Assembly: GCA_000634195.1 (NCBI GenBank)
Contig: JFLT01000151.1
Location: forward strand, 1 to 64,000
Source of the DNA: Prochlorococcus sp. scB243_495D8
GTDB lineage: Bacteria; Cyanobacteriota; Cyanobacteriia; PCC-6307; Cyanobiaceae
Length of the DNA: 64,000 nucleotides
Direction of reading: 5' to 3'
The notes beneath the pieces were generated by a model that was given only the letters and a program-made list of their open reading frames with translations, ran no database searches and was not told the DNA's origin. Below, in pieces: positions 41,761-49,819 of this stretch (position 1 is the stretch's first letter; each line of letters begins with the position of its first letter). A program made the position numbers and the translations under genes.

Positions 41761-43275
41761 ATGTCAATTTTTAAAAGACTTTTAACAAATAAAAAAGGTT
41801 CGAGTAAGTCAATTATTAAAAATTCCGTAATCGCAGGAACAATTATATTTTCTGGTTTTGGGCAGGATGTTATGGCTAAAGGAAAGTCATATGTAGCAGT
41901 AGAGCCACTAGTTTGTGATTTAGTTAAATCAATTGCATTACCATCTGACGAAGTTACATGCTTAGTAGATAGAAAACAAGATGTTCATGACTTAAAGATC
42001 AATCCAAGGCAAGCTCAATTACTAAATAGCGCAGATAAAGTATTTACTCTTGGTAAAGAAATGACTCCAAGTATGAGAAATTGGGAAAATAAAAAGAATA
42101 CTGTTGTTATAGGTGTTAGTGCAATAGACGTAGATGATCATTCTGATCATGGAGGTCATGATGATCACTCAGACCATAGTGGACATGACGATCATTCTGA
42201 ACATTCAGCTAAAGTAGATGATCATTCTGATCATGGAGGACATGATGATCATGCTGAAGGTGCTTTCGAATGGGCAGGCAAATTTCAACTTTCTAAGGGT
42301 TCTTACAAATGGTCATTTGAAAAAGTCGATGGAGAATATGCAGATCCTGCAATGAAGATGGTGATTCTCAAATCTAATGACATAGAAGGGTCTGAAGATT
42401 TAGCTAAAGAATTATTAGGATCTAAAGACTCAATAAGCAGAAAAAATGATGGTACTTTGATAGCAAGTAATAAAGCTTTTGTTCTTAACTTTGATCAAAG
42501 AAAAGAAAGTACTGTTTTTAACGTGGATATCAAAGAAGATGGTCAATATATATTTTTTACTGAACACATGCCTTTTGAGTTTGAAGCAACTCAACACTTT
42601 TTTAAAGACGTTTCAAATAGTGATGTAGAACCAATAGCACAAGTTCCAGACGAAGGTGAGGGGCATCATCATCATGACCATGGAGGTCTAGATCCACATG
42701 TATGGCATGATCCACATAACATCATAAAAATGGGAGATCTTATAAGCAAAAGTTTAAAGAAAGATATTTCAGTTTTTAATAGAGGTGACAGAAAACTAAT
42801 TAATGAAAGATTCGAAAAAGCTGATTCTCTCTTAGAAGGCTTAGATAGTTGGATCGTCGAACAAGTAAGTTCTATTCCTGAGGAAAACAGAGTAATTGTC
42901 TCTAAACACAAAGCGATGGAATACTACGGGGATGCATTTGGTTTTGAAACCGTTAGTTTACTTGACTTTCTTGGAGACTCCTCAAGCTTAAGGCCAGACA
43001 ACATAAGTTCTACTTTAAAAATGTTAGATGAAGAAAAAGTTCAGGCACTATTTCCTGAACAAATTCCAGCATCTAAGTTATTAAGGAACTTAAGTAGACA
43101 AAGTTCAGTTCCTTTAGCTTCTAATCAAATATTCGTTGATGGATTAATGATGGATGGTAATACGGTTTCAGTAGCTGTTCACAATACTTGTACAATTGTT
43201 GATTCATTAGGTGGAAGCTGTGATAAAGAATCTGGCTCCAATCTTGAGTCTGAATGGTACAAACTTTCAGATTAA
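41761..43275 (+). CDS. znuA: Zinc-binding protein ZnuA with an extra inserted domain
   Basis: 504 aa, against about 300-350 for usual ZnuA. After a signal/anchor (1-39) comes the cluster A-I fold: VHDLKINPRQ (His76), LDPHVWHDPHNI after residue 309, SKHKAMEYYGDAFGFE, and a Cys pair near the C-terminus. A His/Asp-rich loop (about 124-166) and HHHHDH (302-307) flank an insert at 169-293. That insert resembles one in the neighbouring GTPase: FEWAG start, DPAM, FTEHM-PFEF. It delivers periplasmic zinc to ZnuBC; the insert may sense or relay zinc. Confidence 0.88.
   Translation: MSIFKRLLTNKKGSSKSIIKNSVIAGTIIFSGFGQDVMAKGKSYVAVEPLVCDLVKSIALPSDEVTCLVDRKQDVHDLKINPRQAQLLNSADKVFTLGKEMTPSMRNWENKKNTVVIGVSAIDVDDHSDHGGHDDHSDHSGHDDHSEHSAKVDDHSDHGGHDDHAEGAFEWAGKFQLSKGSYKWSFEKVDGEYADPAMKMVILKSNDIEGSEDLAKELLGSKDSISRKNDGTLIASNKAFVLNFDQRKESTVFNVDIKEDGQYIFFTEHMPFEFEATQHFFKDVSNSDVEPIAQVPDEGEGHHHHDHGGLDPHVWHDPHNIIKMGDLISKSLKKDISVFNRGDRKLINERFEKADSLLEGLDSWIVEQVSSIPEENRVIVSKHKAMEYYGDAFGFETVSLLDFLGDSSSLRPDNISSTLKMLDEEKVQALFPEQIPASKLLRNLSRQSSVPLASNQIFVDGLMMDGNTVSVAVHNTCTIVDSLGGSCDKESGSNLESEWYKLSD
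42130..42251 (+). repeat. Internal duplication in the ZnuA His-rich loop
   Basis: A 38-bp segment (42130-42167) recurs at 42214-42251 with one mismatch, encoding the DDHSDHGGHDDH unit twice. The offset of 84 bp keeps the frame, so loop length and His count can change by recombination. Confidence 0.85.
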
Positions 43276-43352
43276 ATTTTTCTAATAAAAACGGTTTTCA
43301 TTTCTTATTATTACTATTATTAAACTATTGTTTATTTAGTAAAAATCAGTAA

Positions 43353-44702
43353 ATGAGCATCAAAGATAAAGTTCCCGTAACCATCCTTACTGGATTCCTA
43401 GGTTCAGGGAAGACTACTTTGCTTAATAGAATTTTAAGTGAAGAGCACGGGAAAAGAATAGCCGTAATTGAGAATGAATACGGTGAAGTAGGTATAGATC
43501 AAGGTCTCGTAATTAATGCCGATGAAGAAGTATTTGAGATGTCAAACGGGTGCATTTGTTGTACTGTTCGCGGCGATTTAATAAGAGTCCTTGGCAACCT
43601 TATGAAAAGAAGAGATAAGTTTGACTATGTTTTAGTAGAAACTACAGGATTAGCAGATCCAGGCCCAGTTGCTCAGACTTTTTTCATGGATGAAGAGATT
43701 AGTTCTGAATTTACTCTTGATGGAATTGTGACTTTAGTTGATGCTGCACATATTGATCAACAGCTAGGCAGGAGTGACGAAAGTTCAGAACAAGTGGCAT
43801 TTGCAGATGTTCTTGTCCTTAATAAAACTGATTTAGTCTCTGATGATGCATTAGATACCCTTGAATCAAGATTGAGAGATATGAATCGAATGACTCGCAT
43901 TATTAGAGCCGAGAATGCCAAAGTACCAATTGAAACAGTCTTAAATCTAAGTGCATTTGATCTCGATCAGATCCTTAAACGCAGACCAACATTTCTTGAA
44001 CCAGAATATCCTTTTGAATGGACGGGTGTTTACGATCTAGAGCCAGGTAAATACGAATTAATTCTAGAAGAAGGACCCGATCCAGAAATGTCCCTAGTAG
44101 CTATCGTTAACCAAGGTGAGAGTGAGGAAGAACTTAAAGATGGTGCTGAATCCTCCGTAAGACTTTATGCAGAAAATGCTAATACTTTGGAGCCTGGAAA
44201 TACTGTCCCATATGGAGAACATGTAAATCTAAAATTGGAGAATAAAGGAAATAAATCCTTCATCCTTAACATAGAAAAGCCATCAAAAATAGGTTTGTTT
44301 ACACAGCACACTGCTGAAGAATTTAATATGAAAGTCATTAAAAGTGACGAAAATAAAGAGATTCCATTTAATACTGAAAGGTTCTGGCAAGCAGAGCATG
44401 AACATGATGATGAAGTAGGCTCAATTGCTATAGAGCGTTTTGGAGATGTTGACCCAGAAAAACTAAATACTTGGATGGGAAGGCTTCTCTCAGAAAAAGG
44501 GGTGGATATATTCAGAACTAAAGGTTTCATAAGTTACTCAGGCAACCCAAGGCGAATAGTTTTCCAGGGGGTACACATGTTATTTACTGCACAACCTGAC
44601 AAAGAATGGGGTAACGAACCTCGTAGAAATCAACTTGTTTTTATCGGTAGAAATTTAAATGAGAAAGAGATGCAAGAAGGCTTTGATAAATGCCTGATAT
44701 AG
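43353..44702 (+). CDS. COG0523/CobW GTPase (zinc chaperone type) with inserted domain
   Basis: 449 aa. G3E GTPase: Walker A GFLGSGKTT (14-22), CxCC metal motif with Cys67, Cys69 and Cys70, ETTGLADPGP, NKTD (157-160). The C-terminal CobW_C domain spans about 355-445, preceded by HEHDDE (349-354). Between them sits an extra domain (221-340: FEWTG, DPEM, FTQHTAEEF) matching the ZnuA insert. Location after znuA points to zinc transfer. Its end overlaps the WD40 gene by 13 nt. Confidence 0.9.
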   Translation: MSIKDKVPVTILTGFLGSGKTTLLNRILSEEHGKRIAVIENEYGEVGIDQGLVINADEEVFEMSNGCICCTVRGDLIRVLGNLMKRRDKFDYVLVETTGLADPGPVAQTFFMDEEISSEFTLDGIVTLVDAAHIDQQLGRSDESSEQVAFADVLVLNKTDLVSDDALDTLESRLRDMNRMTRIIRAENAKVPIETVLNLSAFDLDQILKRRPTFLEPEYPFEWTGVYDLEPGKYELILEEGPDPEMSLVAIVNQGESEEELKDGAESSVRLYAENANTLEPGNTVPYGEHVNLKLENKGNKSFILNIEKPSKIGLFTQHTAEEFNMKVIKSDENKEIPFNTERFWQAEHEHDDEVGSIAIERFGDVDPEKLNTWMGRLLSEKGVDIFRTKGFISYSGNPRRIVFQGVHMLFTAQPDKEWGNEPRRNQLVFIGRNLNEKEMQEGFDKCLI

Positions 44703-45763
44703 AACCATTTAGCCCAAGAGGCATGTTCCATGAAGGATGGACTGCTGAAGTTAGCGATTATGCCATAGCATGTGGCTGGGCTCTTAAAGGGAAACAATTT
44801 ATTGTTGGCGACGTTGCGGGTGGTATTTTTGCATTCGAAGGAGATACTGGAAAAATTATTTGGAAAAAAGAAAATACTCACTCTGGTGGTCTACTAGCAA
44901 TGGCAATTCATCCAGAGGGTGAAATTTTTGCAACATCAGGTCAGGATGGAAATGTTCAAATTTGTAATTGCCATGAAGGTAAAGTTATTAAAACACTTGA
45001 TCTTGGCAAAGGTTGGGTAGAGCACCTCAAGTGGTCTAATGATGGTTTATTTCTAGCGATAGCTACCTCAAAAAAAGTATATGTTTTTAATGAAATTGGT
45101 GAAGAGAAATGGATCTCAGAAGACCATCCAAGCACAGTAAGTGCAATAACGTGGTCAAATAAAAATGAGCTAGCAACTGCTTGCTATGGAAGAGTGACAT
45201 TCTTTGACATAGTTAATAATAAAACGAATCAAAAACTCGAATGGCAAGGATCATTGGTATCTATGGAATTAAGCCCTGATGGAGATATAGTCGCCTGTGG
45301 GAGTCAAGACAATTCAGTTCATTTTTGGAGAAGATCAACAGGAATGGATGCTGAAATGACTGGATACCCTGGTAAACCAAGTCATCTTTCTTTTGATGAC
45401 AGCGGAAAATTATTAGCAACTAGTGGCAGTGAAAGAATTACAGTTTGGAGCTTTATAGGAAATGGTCCAGAAGGGACTATGCCAGGAGAGCTATGTCACC
45501 ATACAGAACCCATTTCGAGCCTAGCCTTTTCAAATAAAGGTATGCTTGTAGCCTCAGGATCTAGGGATGGTTCTGTTGTAGCAAGTTTTCTCAAAAATGA
45601 CGGAAATGGTGATCCCGTTGGGGCTGCATTCGCAGGAGATTTAGTAGGGGCAATATCTTGGAGACCTGATGATTGTGCACTTGCAGCAGTCAATGCAAAA
45701 GGTGTTGTAAATGTATGGAAATTTAAAGTTCGTACTAACCTTTTTTCAAAGGGATTTAAGTAA
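44690..45763 (+). CDS. WD40-repeat protein
   Basis: 357 aa, seven-bladed propeller pattern: repeated units ending in GH/W-D-like dipeptides, e.g. FATSGQDGNVQICN, VACGSQDNSVHFW, LLATSGSERITVWSF, LVASGSRDGSVVAS, LAAVNAKGVVNVWKF. Stands in translational overlap with the zinc GTPase. A scaffold for metal-transfer partners is plausible but unproven. No signal peptide, so cytoplasmic. Confidence 0.88.
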   Translation: MPDIEPFSPRGMFHEGWTAEVSDYAIACGWALKGKQFIVGDVAGGIFAFEGDTGKIIWKKENTHSGGLLAMAIHPEGEIFATSGQDGNVQICNCHEGKVIKTLDLGKGWVEHLKWSNDGLFLAIATSKKVYVFNEIGEEKWISEDHPSTVSAITWSNKNELATACYGRVTFFDIVNNKTNQKLEWQGSLVSMELSPDGDIVACGSQDNSVHFWRRSTGMDAEMTGYPGKPSHLSFDDSGKLLATSGSERITVWSFIGNGPEGTMPGELCHHTEPISSLAFSNKGMLVASGSRDGSVVASFLKNDGNGDPVGAAFAGDLVGAISWRPDDCALAAVNAKGVVNVWKFKVRTNLFSKGFK

Positions 45764-45781
45764 AAAGTAAAAATTTATTAA

Positions 45782-45937
45782 TTACCAATAGTTAGCTTTT
45801 AAATGTCTTTCCATACAAATAACCTCACAGTCATTATCTATCCCTTTTGGGTGAATATCGCAATATGAAAGACATTGAAAATATTCGTCTATGGGATTAG
45901 ATTTATCAGTTTTACTAACTTCTTTCGAATGATTCAT
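45782..45937 (-). CDS. Small Cys-rich protein, 51 aa
   Basis: MNHSKEVSKTDKSN head, then CLSYCDIHPKGIDNDCEVIC: two Cx3C pairs spaced by 11 residues, with His, ending RHLKANYW. A strict CxxxC-x11-CxxxC pattern suggests a metal-binding or disulfide-hairpin protein. It lies next to the zinc cluster, on the opposite strand. Missed by length-limited ORF calling, but the Cys pattern is convincing. Confidence 0.65.
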   Translation of the reverse strand: MNHSKEVSKTDKSNPIDEYFQCLSYCDIHPKGIDNDCEVICMERHLKANYW

Positions 45938-46149
45938 AAAAGATTTCCTCAATTATTTAAAATTAAGATAGACGAATTAAATATCAAAGGAAATAAGCAA
46001 AACTTACTAAAAATATCTCAAAAAAATTAGCACGATTGATTACTACTCTCGGACATTTTTAATTAAAAAGCAATGCGTATAAAAACGGATTGTCTTTAGA
46101 GAAATATTTTCCTAATTTTATATTGTTGAGTTATAGGAGGTCTTTCAAA

Positions 46150-46182
46150 ATGATCGATAGCCTGCCTGAAATTTCGGAATAA
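46150..46182 (+). CDS. Possible 10-aa leader peptide
   Basis: ATG ORF MIDSLPEISE with an ideal AGGAGG 9 nt upstream, rare in this genome. Its stop sits inside a 5-bp GC hairpin (46173-46188). This is the arrangement of a translated attenuator. Confidence 0.4.
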   Translation: MIDSLPEISE

Positions 46183-46223
46183 ACCGAACTAATTTAATTA
46201 ACTGCTCCAATTATTTTTTATTA

Positions 46224-46313
46224 ATGTCTAAGCTTCCTTCTTCTGCATCGTTTAGGTGCCCTTTAAGAAACAAGCTTAATTCTAGAGTTTTTGCCCCAGT
46301 TAAAGACAATTAG
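46224..46313 (+). CDS. Possible 29-aa peptide
   Basis: MSKLPSSASFRCPLRNKLNS... with a Cys and several Arg, less AT-rich than its surroundings. No ribosome-binding site. It may be coding or just part of the structured RNA. Confidence 0.3.
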   Translation: MSKLPSSASFRCPLRNKLNSRVFAPVKDN

Positions 46314-46410
46314 TTAATTTTGGTGAGCATTAGCTTAATAGAAGTTAGCAACAAGGATCCATGATTTAGGTGCGTTATTAACTTCAGTAAAAAATATAAG
46401 TAAGAGATAA

Positions 46411-46439
46411 AAGAGGGCTTAAATAAGCCCTCTTTTTTT
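46411..46439 (+). terminator. Rho-independent terminator
   Basis: AAGAGGGCTT pairs with AAGCCCTCTT around a 4-nt loop, followed by seven T residues on the plus strand. Confidence 0.9.
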
Positions 46440-46495
46440 ATAAGATGACTTTATTCTAGTTTTATAGATAATGATTAAAGCAATAAAATTTTAAA

Positions 46496-46771
46496 ATGGT
46501 TCGATATTATTGCCCATATTGCAATCCTAAATATCAATTTCAAAAACAATCCTCAAAAGGTAATTTGATTTGTGGCTTGTGCGGAGAGGATCTTGTAAAA
46601 AAACCATTTATTAGGTTGAACCAGATAATTGCTTTAGTTGCTGCGTCATCATTACTTCTACCGTTGATATATACTTTTATTTTTTTAATTAAAAATCAAA
46701 TAAATCCTCCTAATAAAAATTATCAAGCAAATAGTACTTTAATCATAATTACCAAAGAAACACTTTCATAA
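46496..46771 (+). CDS. Zinc-ribbon membrane protein, 91 aa
   Basis: RYYCPYCNPKYQF then LICGLCGEDL, two CxxC pairs (6/9 and 26/29), followed by a span IIALVAASSLLLPLIYTFIFL. Similar layout to the protein at 21665-21886. Role unknown. Confidence 0.65.
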   Translation: MVRYYCPYCNPKYQFQKQSSKGNLICGLCGEDLVKKPFIRLNQIIALVAASSLLLPLIYTFIFLIKNQINPPNKNYQANSTLIIITKETLS

Positions 46772-46792
46772 AACAATTTAAAAAATCTAGAG

Positions 46793-47014
46793 TCAACCTC
46801 TACATAGTGATTTATTTAAACAAGAATTTTTGCTCTCAATATTTATTTGATCATCAATATTTTTTAATTTGTTATTATTACTTGTTACTTTAACTTTTTG
46901 CCCACAATGTTCTTTGCAACCACCATTAAATAAGTTATGTGCATATAAATTTGAAATACTCGAAAGTAATATAAGAAAAATTATTTTATAAATTTGATAA
47001 AAATAAGACTTCAT
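46793..47014 (-). CDS. Small secreted Cys protein with GGC motif, 73 aa
   Basis: Signal peptide YQIYKIIFLILLSSISNLYA, then HNLFNGGCKEHCGQKVKV and a C-terminal CLNKSLCRG. Four Cys in two pairs. The GGC-x-x-HC start is shared with the small secreted protein at 32977-33162. Probably disulfide-bonded or metal-binding outside the cytoplasm. Confidence 0.6.
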   Translation of the reverse strand: MKSYFYQIYKIIFLILLSSISNLYAHNLFNGGCKEHCGQKVKVTSNNNKLKNIDDQINIESKNSCLNKSLCRG

Positions 47015-47057
47015 TTTTATTATGATTTTCCCAAAATTATTAAATAAATAATATCAG

Positions 47058-47294
47058 TTAATTCCAAGGTGTGTTTATCAGTCCCCAGATATCGAAGAAG
47101 AAAAATAAAACTGCAATTACAACAAGATCCCATGCTCTTTCCCTAAAAGCCCAAGGCGCAATAAAAACTTCCCCAAGTCCGTGAAGTGCCGCCCCTACTG
47201 GTAGATGATCAAGGACCAGCAAACTGTGAGAGAGAATAAAAAGAAAGCTTGCGAAATATCTAAAAAAAACAAATTGCCAATTACTAGAACCCAT
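47058..47294 (-). CDS. Membrane protein, 78 aa
   Basis: Two hydrophobic segments (FVFFRYFASFLFILSHSLLV and LVVIAVLFFFFDIWGLI) joined by GAALHGLGEVFIAPWAFRER. GC-richer than its surroundings, compact, with conserved-looking HG and W residues. Function unknown. Confidence 0.6.
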   Translation of the reverse strand: MGSSNWQFVFFRYFASFLFILSHSLLVLDHLPVGAALHGLGEVFIAPWAFRERAWDLVVIAVLFFFFDIWGLINTPWN

Positions 47295-47422
47295 ACCTTT
47301 TAGATTTTTAAGAAATATACTTCAATGATCAAAATAATGATATAGATCGAGTCAAGAGATATTATTTTTGGTAGCCATAAATACGAATAAAGATATAAAG
47401 CTAAAGTAAAAATTACTAAACG

Positions 47423-48865
47423 ATGAAATATATGTTTTCAAGTTATCAGCCTAAAAATAGTTTTGATGAATACTTTAAAGATAATGTTAACTCTGCTAGA
47501 GAAATATTGATTCCACTTCTTTCATCTTTAGACAATATGGGACTTGAGGAATTAAACAGGAATCATTCTGCCGCAAAAAAATTATTATTAAGACATGGTG
47601 CAACTTTTAGATTAAATGATACTGGCTTAAAAGGTACTGAAAGAATATTACCTTTTGATCCACTTCCCAGAATAATTAGTAAAGATGATTGGGTAACTTT
47701 AGAAAAAGGACTAAAACAAAGGCTTGAGGCAATTGATTTATTCCTAGATGATATTTATAATTCTCAAAAAATAATTAATGATGGAATAATTCCAAGAGAA
47801 TTAATAGAGAGTTCAGAAGGTTGGAGACCTCAAATGATAGGTTTCAAACCTCCACTAAATAAATGGTGCCAAATTTCAGGACTTGATTTAATAAGAGATA
47901 GAAAAGGAGATTGGCATGTTTTAGAAGATAATTTAAGGTGCCCTTCTGGGGTTGCTTATTTTTTAGAAAATAGATTAGTTATGAAGAATATTTTCCCTAA
48001 TCTTTTCTCAGGAAGAATAGTAAAACCAATTGATGAATATCCATCATATCTTTTAAAAACTCTTCAAGAACTAGCTGTTTGGACTGACACTCCCAAGATA
48101 GTTCTACTAACTCCAGGAATTTTTAATAGTGCTTATTTTGAACATAGTTATTTAGCTCAAGAAATGGGCATCCAACTAGTTCAAGGTCATGACTTAGTTT
48201 GTAATGATGATTATGTATATTTAAAAACTACCTCTGGATTAAAAAGAGTAGATGTCATTTACAGACGAATTGATGATGATTTCTTAGATCCACTTAATTT
48301 CAGAAAAGATTCCTGCCTTGGTGTTAGCGGATTACTTGATGTTTTTAAGGCAGGTCATGTTGCTTTAGCAAATGCTCCTGGGACTGGAATAGCAGATGAC
48401 AAAATGATTTATTCTTTTGTTCCAAAAATGATTAAATATTATCTTGATGAAGAAATTATTATTAAAAATGTAGAAACTTATATTTGTCATTATCAAAAGG
48501 ATCGAGAATATGTTCTAGAAAATTTATCAAAACTTGTTGTTAAGTCTGTCGCAGAAGCTGGTGGTTATGGAATGTTAATTGGCCCTCACTCAACAACGAG
48601 TGAGATAGAAGAATTCGCTAATAAAATTAAAAATAATCCTAGAAATTTCATAGCACAACCAACATTAGAATTATCTACTGTGCCATCGTTATGTGATGGA
48701 GAACTATATCCATGTCATGTTGATTTAAGACCATATATCTTAAGAGGAAAAGATTCATGGGTTAGTCCAGGCGGGCTTACGAGAGTAGCATTAAAAAAAG
48801 GATCATTAGTCGTTAATTCTTCTCAAGGTGGAGGATGCAAAGATACATGGGTTGTAGGTAAATAA
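47423..48865 (+). CDS. Circularly permuted ATP-grasp protein (DUF404/407 family)
   Basis: 480 aa. Contains GWRPQMIGFKPPLNKW, WHVLEDNLRCPSGVAYFLEN (metal/ATP site E-D-N-L-R), IYRRIDDDFLDP, and LVVKSVAEAGGYGMLIGPHS. This is the circularly permuted ATP-grasp type found with alpha-E and transglutaminase genes, thought to make peptide-like amide bonds. The next two genes follow by 1 and 11 nt. Product unknown. Confidence 0.9.
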   Translation: MKYMFSSYQPKNSFDEYFKDNVNSAREILIPLLSSLDNMGLEELNRNHSAAKKLLLRHGATFRLNDTGLKGTERILPFDPLPRIISKDDWVTLEKGLKQRLEAIDLFLDDIYNSQKIINDGIIPRELIESSEGWRPQMIGFKPPLNKWCQISGLDLIRDRKGDWHVLEDNLRCPSGVAYFLENRLVMKNIFPNLFSGRIVKPIDEYPSYLLKTLQELAVWTDTPKIVLLTPGIFNSAYFEHSYLAQEMGIQLVQGHDLVCNDDYVYLKTTSGLKRVDVIYRRIDDDFLDPLNFRKDSCLGVSGLLDVFKAGHVALANAPGTGIADDKMIYSFVPKMIKYYLDEEIIIKNVETYICHYQKDREYVLENLSKLVVKSVAEAGGYGMLIGPHSTTSEIEEFANKIKNNPRNFIAQPTLELSTVPSLCDGELYPCHVDLRPYILRGKDSWVSPGGLTRVALKKGSLVVNSSQGGGCKDTWVVGK

Positions 48866-48866
48866 T

Positions 48867-49808
48867 ATGCTTTTAAGTCGTGTAGCAGAATCTCTTTATT
48901 GGATCAATCGTTATTTAGAACGTGCGGAAAACATATCTCGTTTCGTGGAAGTAAGCGAAGCAATGTCATTAGATTGTCCACCAGGAAGTGCAGAACCTTG
49001 GCTCCCTTTAATTGATGCTTCGAGTGACAGAGAATCTTTTGACAAGAGATTCCCAGAGAAAAAACCAGATGACGTTATTAATTTTTTAATAAGAGATCGT
49101 TTAAACCCAAATAGCATAATTTCTTGCATTCAAATGGCAAGAGAAAATGCAAGACAAATCAGAGATGTCATGACCACAGAAATGTGGGAACAGATTAATA
49201 TTTTGTATTGGAATATGCAAGAAGGAGAGGCAATATGGAATAAACCAAGACAAGAACAATTAAGTGAAATAAGGAGGGAATGTCAGCTTTTTTATGGAAT
49301 TACAGATGCGACTCTAAGCAAAGATCTTGCCTGGAGATTTAGCATTCTTGGAAGATTAATCGAAAGAGCTGACAAAACATCAAGAATTTTAGATGTTAAA
49401 TATTATTTACTCCTACCCAGCTTAGATGAACTTGGAGGAGTTCTTGATGAGCTGCAATGGATAGCACTTTTACGTTCAGCTGGAGCTTATCAAATGTTTA
49501 GGAAAGCAGTGCAAAATTCTATAAAGCCTAATTCAGTTGCGAGATTTCTTTTACTTGATCCAATTTTCCCTAGATCAGTAAGATACTGTCTTGATGGGAT
49601 AAGCAATACACTTAAAACGATAGACACCTCACCATCTACTGAAAATCCTTCAGAATTAGAATGTATGAGAGGTTTGCTTAAAGCAAAGTGGAGTTATATC
49701 AGAATTGAAGATATAATTAATGATGGTTTACATGAGGCAATCGATTCATTGCAAATGGATTTAAATAAATTAAATGATCTCATTCAAGAAAAATATTTTA
49801 TAAATTAA
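48867..49808 (+). CDS. Alpha-E domain protein (DUF403)
   Basis: 313 aa, all-helical. Signature start LLSRVAESLYWINRYLERAE, then ARENARQIRDVMTTEMWEQI and the C-terminal SYIRIEDIINDGLHEAI. Alpha-E proteins always occur with permuted ATP-grasp and transglutaminase partners and are thought to act as accessory or adaptor subunits. Starts 1 nt after the ATP-grasp stop. Confidence 0.9.
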   Translation: MLLSRVAESLYWINRYLERAENISRFVEVSEAMSLDCPPGSAEPWLPLIDASSDRESFDKRFPEKKPDDVINFLIRDRLNPNSIISCIQMARENARQIRDVMTTEMWEQINILYWNMQEGEAIWNKPRQEQLSEIRRECQLFYGITDATLSKDLAWRFSILGRLIERADKTSRILDVKYYLLLPSLDELGGVLDELQWIALLRSAGAYQMFRKAVQNSIKPNSVARFLLLDPIFPRSVRYCLDGISNTLKTIDTSPSTENPSELECMRGLLKAKWSYIRIEDIINDGLHEAIDSLQMDLNKLNDLIQEKYFIN

Positions 49809-49819
49809 CAAGTTTATTG

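Larger units (their letters stand above)
46130..46440 (+). ncRNA. Leader/small-RNA locus with its own terminator
   Basis: A -10-like TATATT precedes an AGGAGG (46135-46140), a 10-codon ORF (46150-46182) and a hairpin TTCGG/CCGAA over its stop. About 230 nt further on comes a strong terminator (46411-46439). The motifs TTTAGGTGC (46251 and 46365) and AGCTTAAT (46273 and 46332) each occur twice. It does not look like tmRNA, RNase P RNA or 6S RNA by motif. It may be an unknown structured RNA with an attenuator-like 5' end. Confidence 0.5.

Noticed and set aside
46100..46440. tmRNA, RNase P RNA or 6S RNA
   Set aside because: No tRNA-like acceptor end or tag frame, no P-RNA core motif such as GAGGAAAGTCC, and no long open-bulge helix were found.
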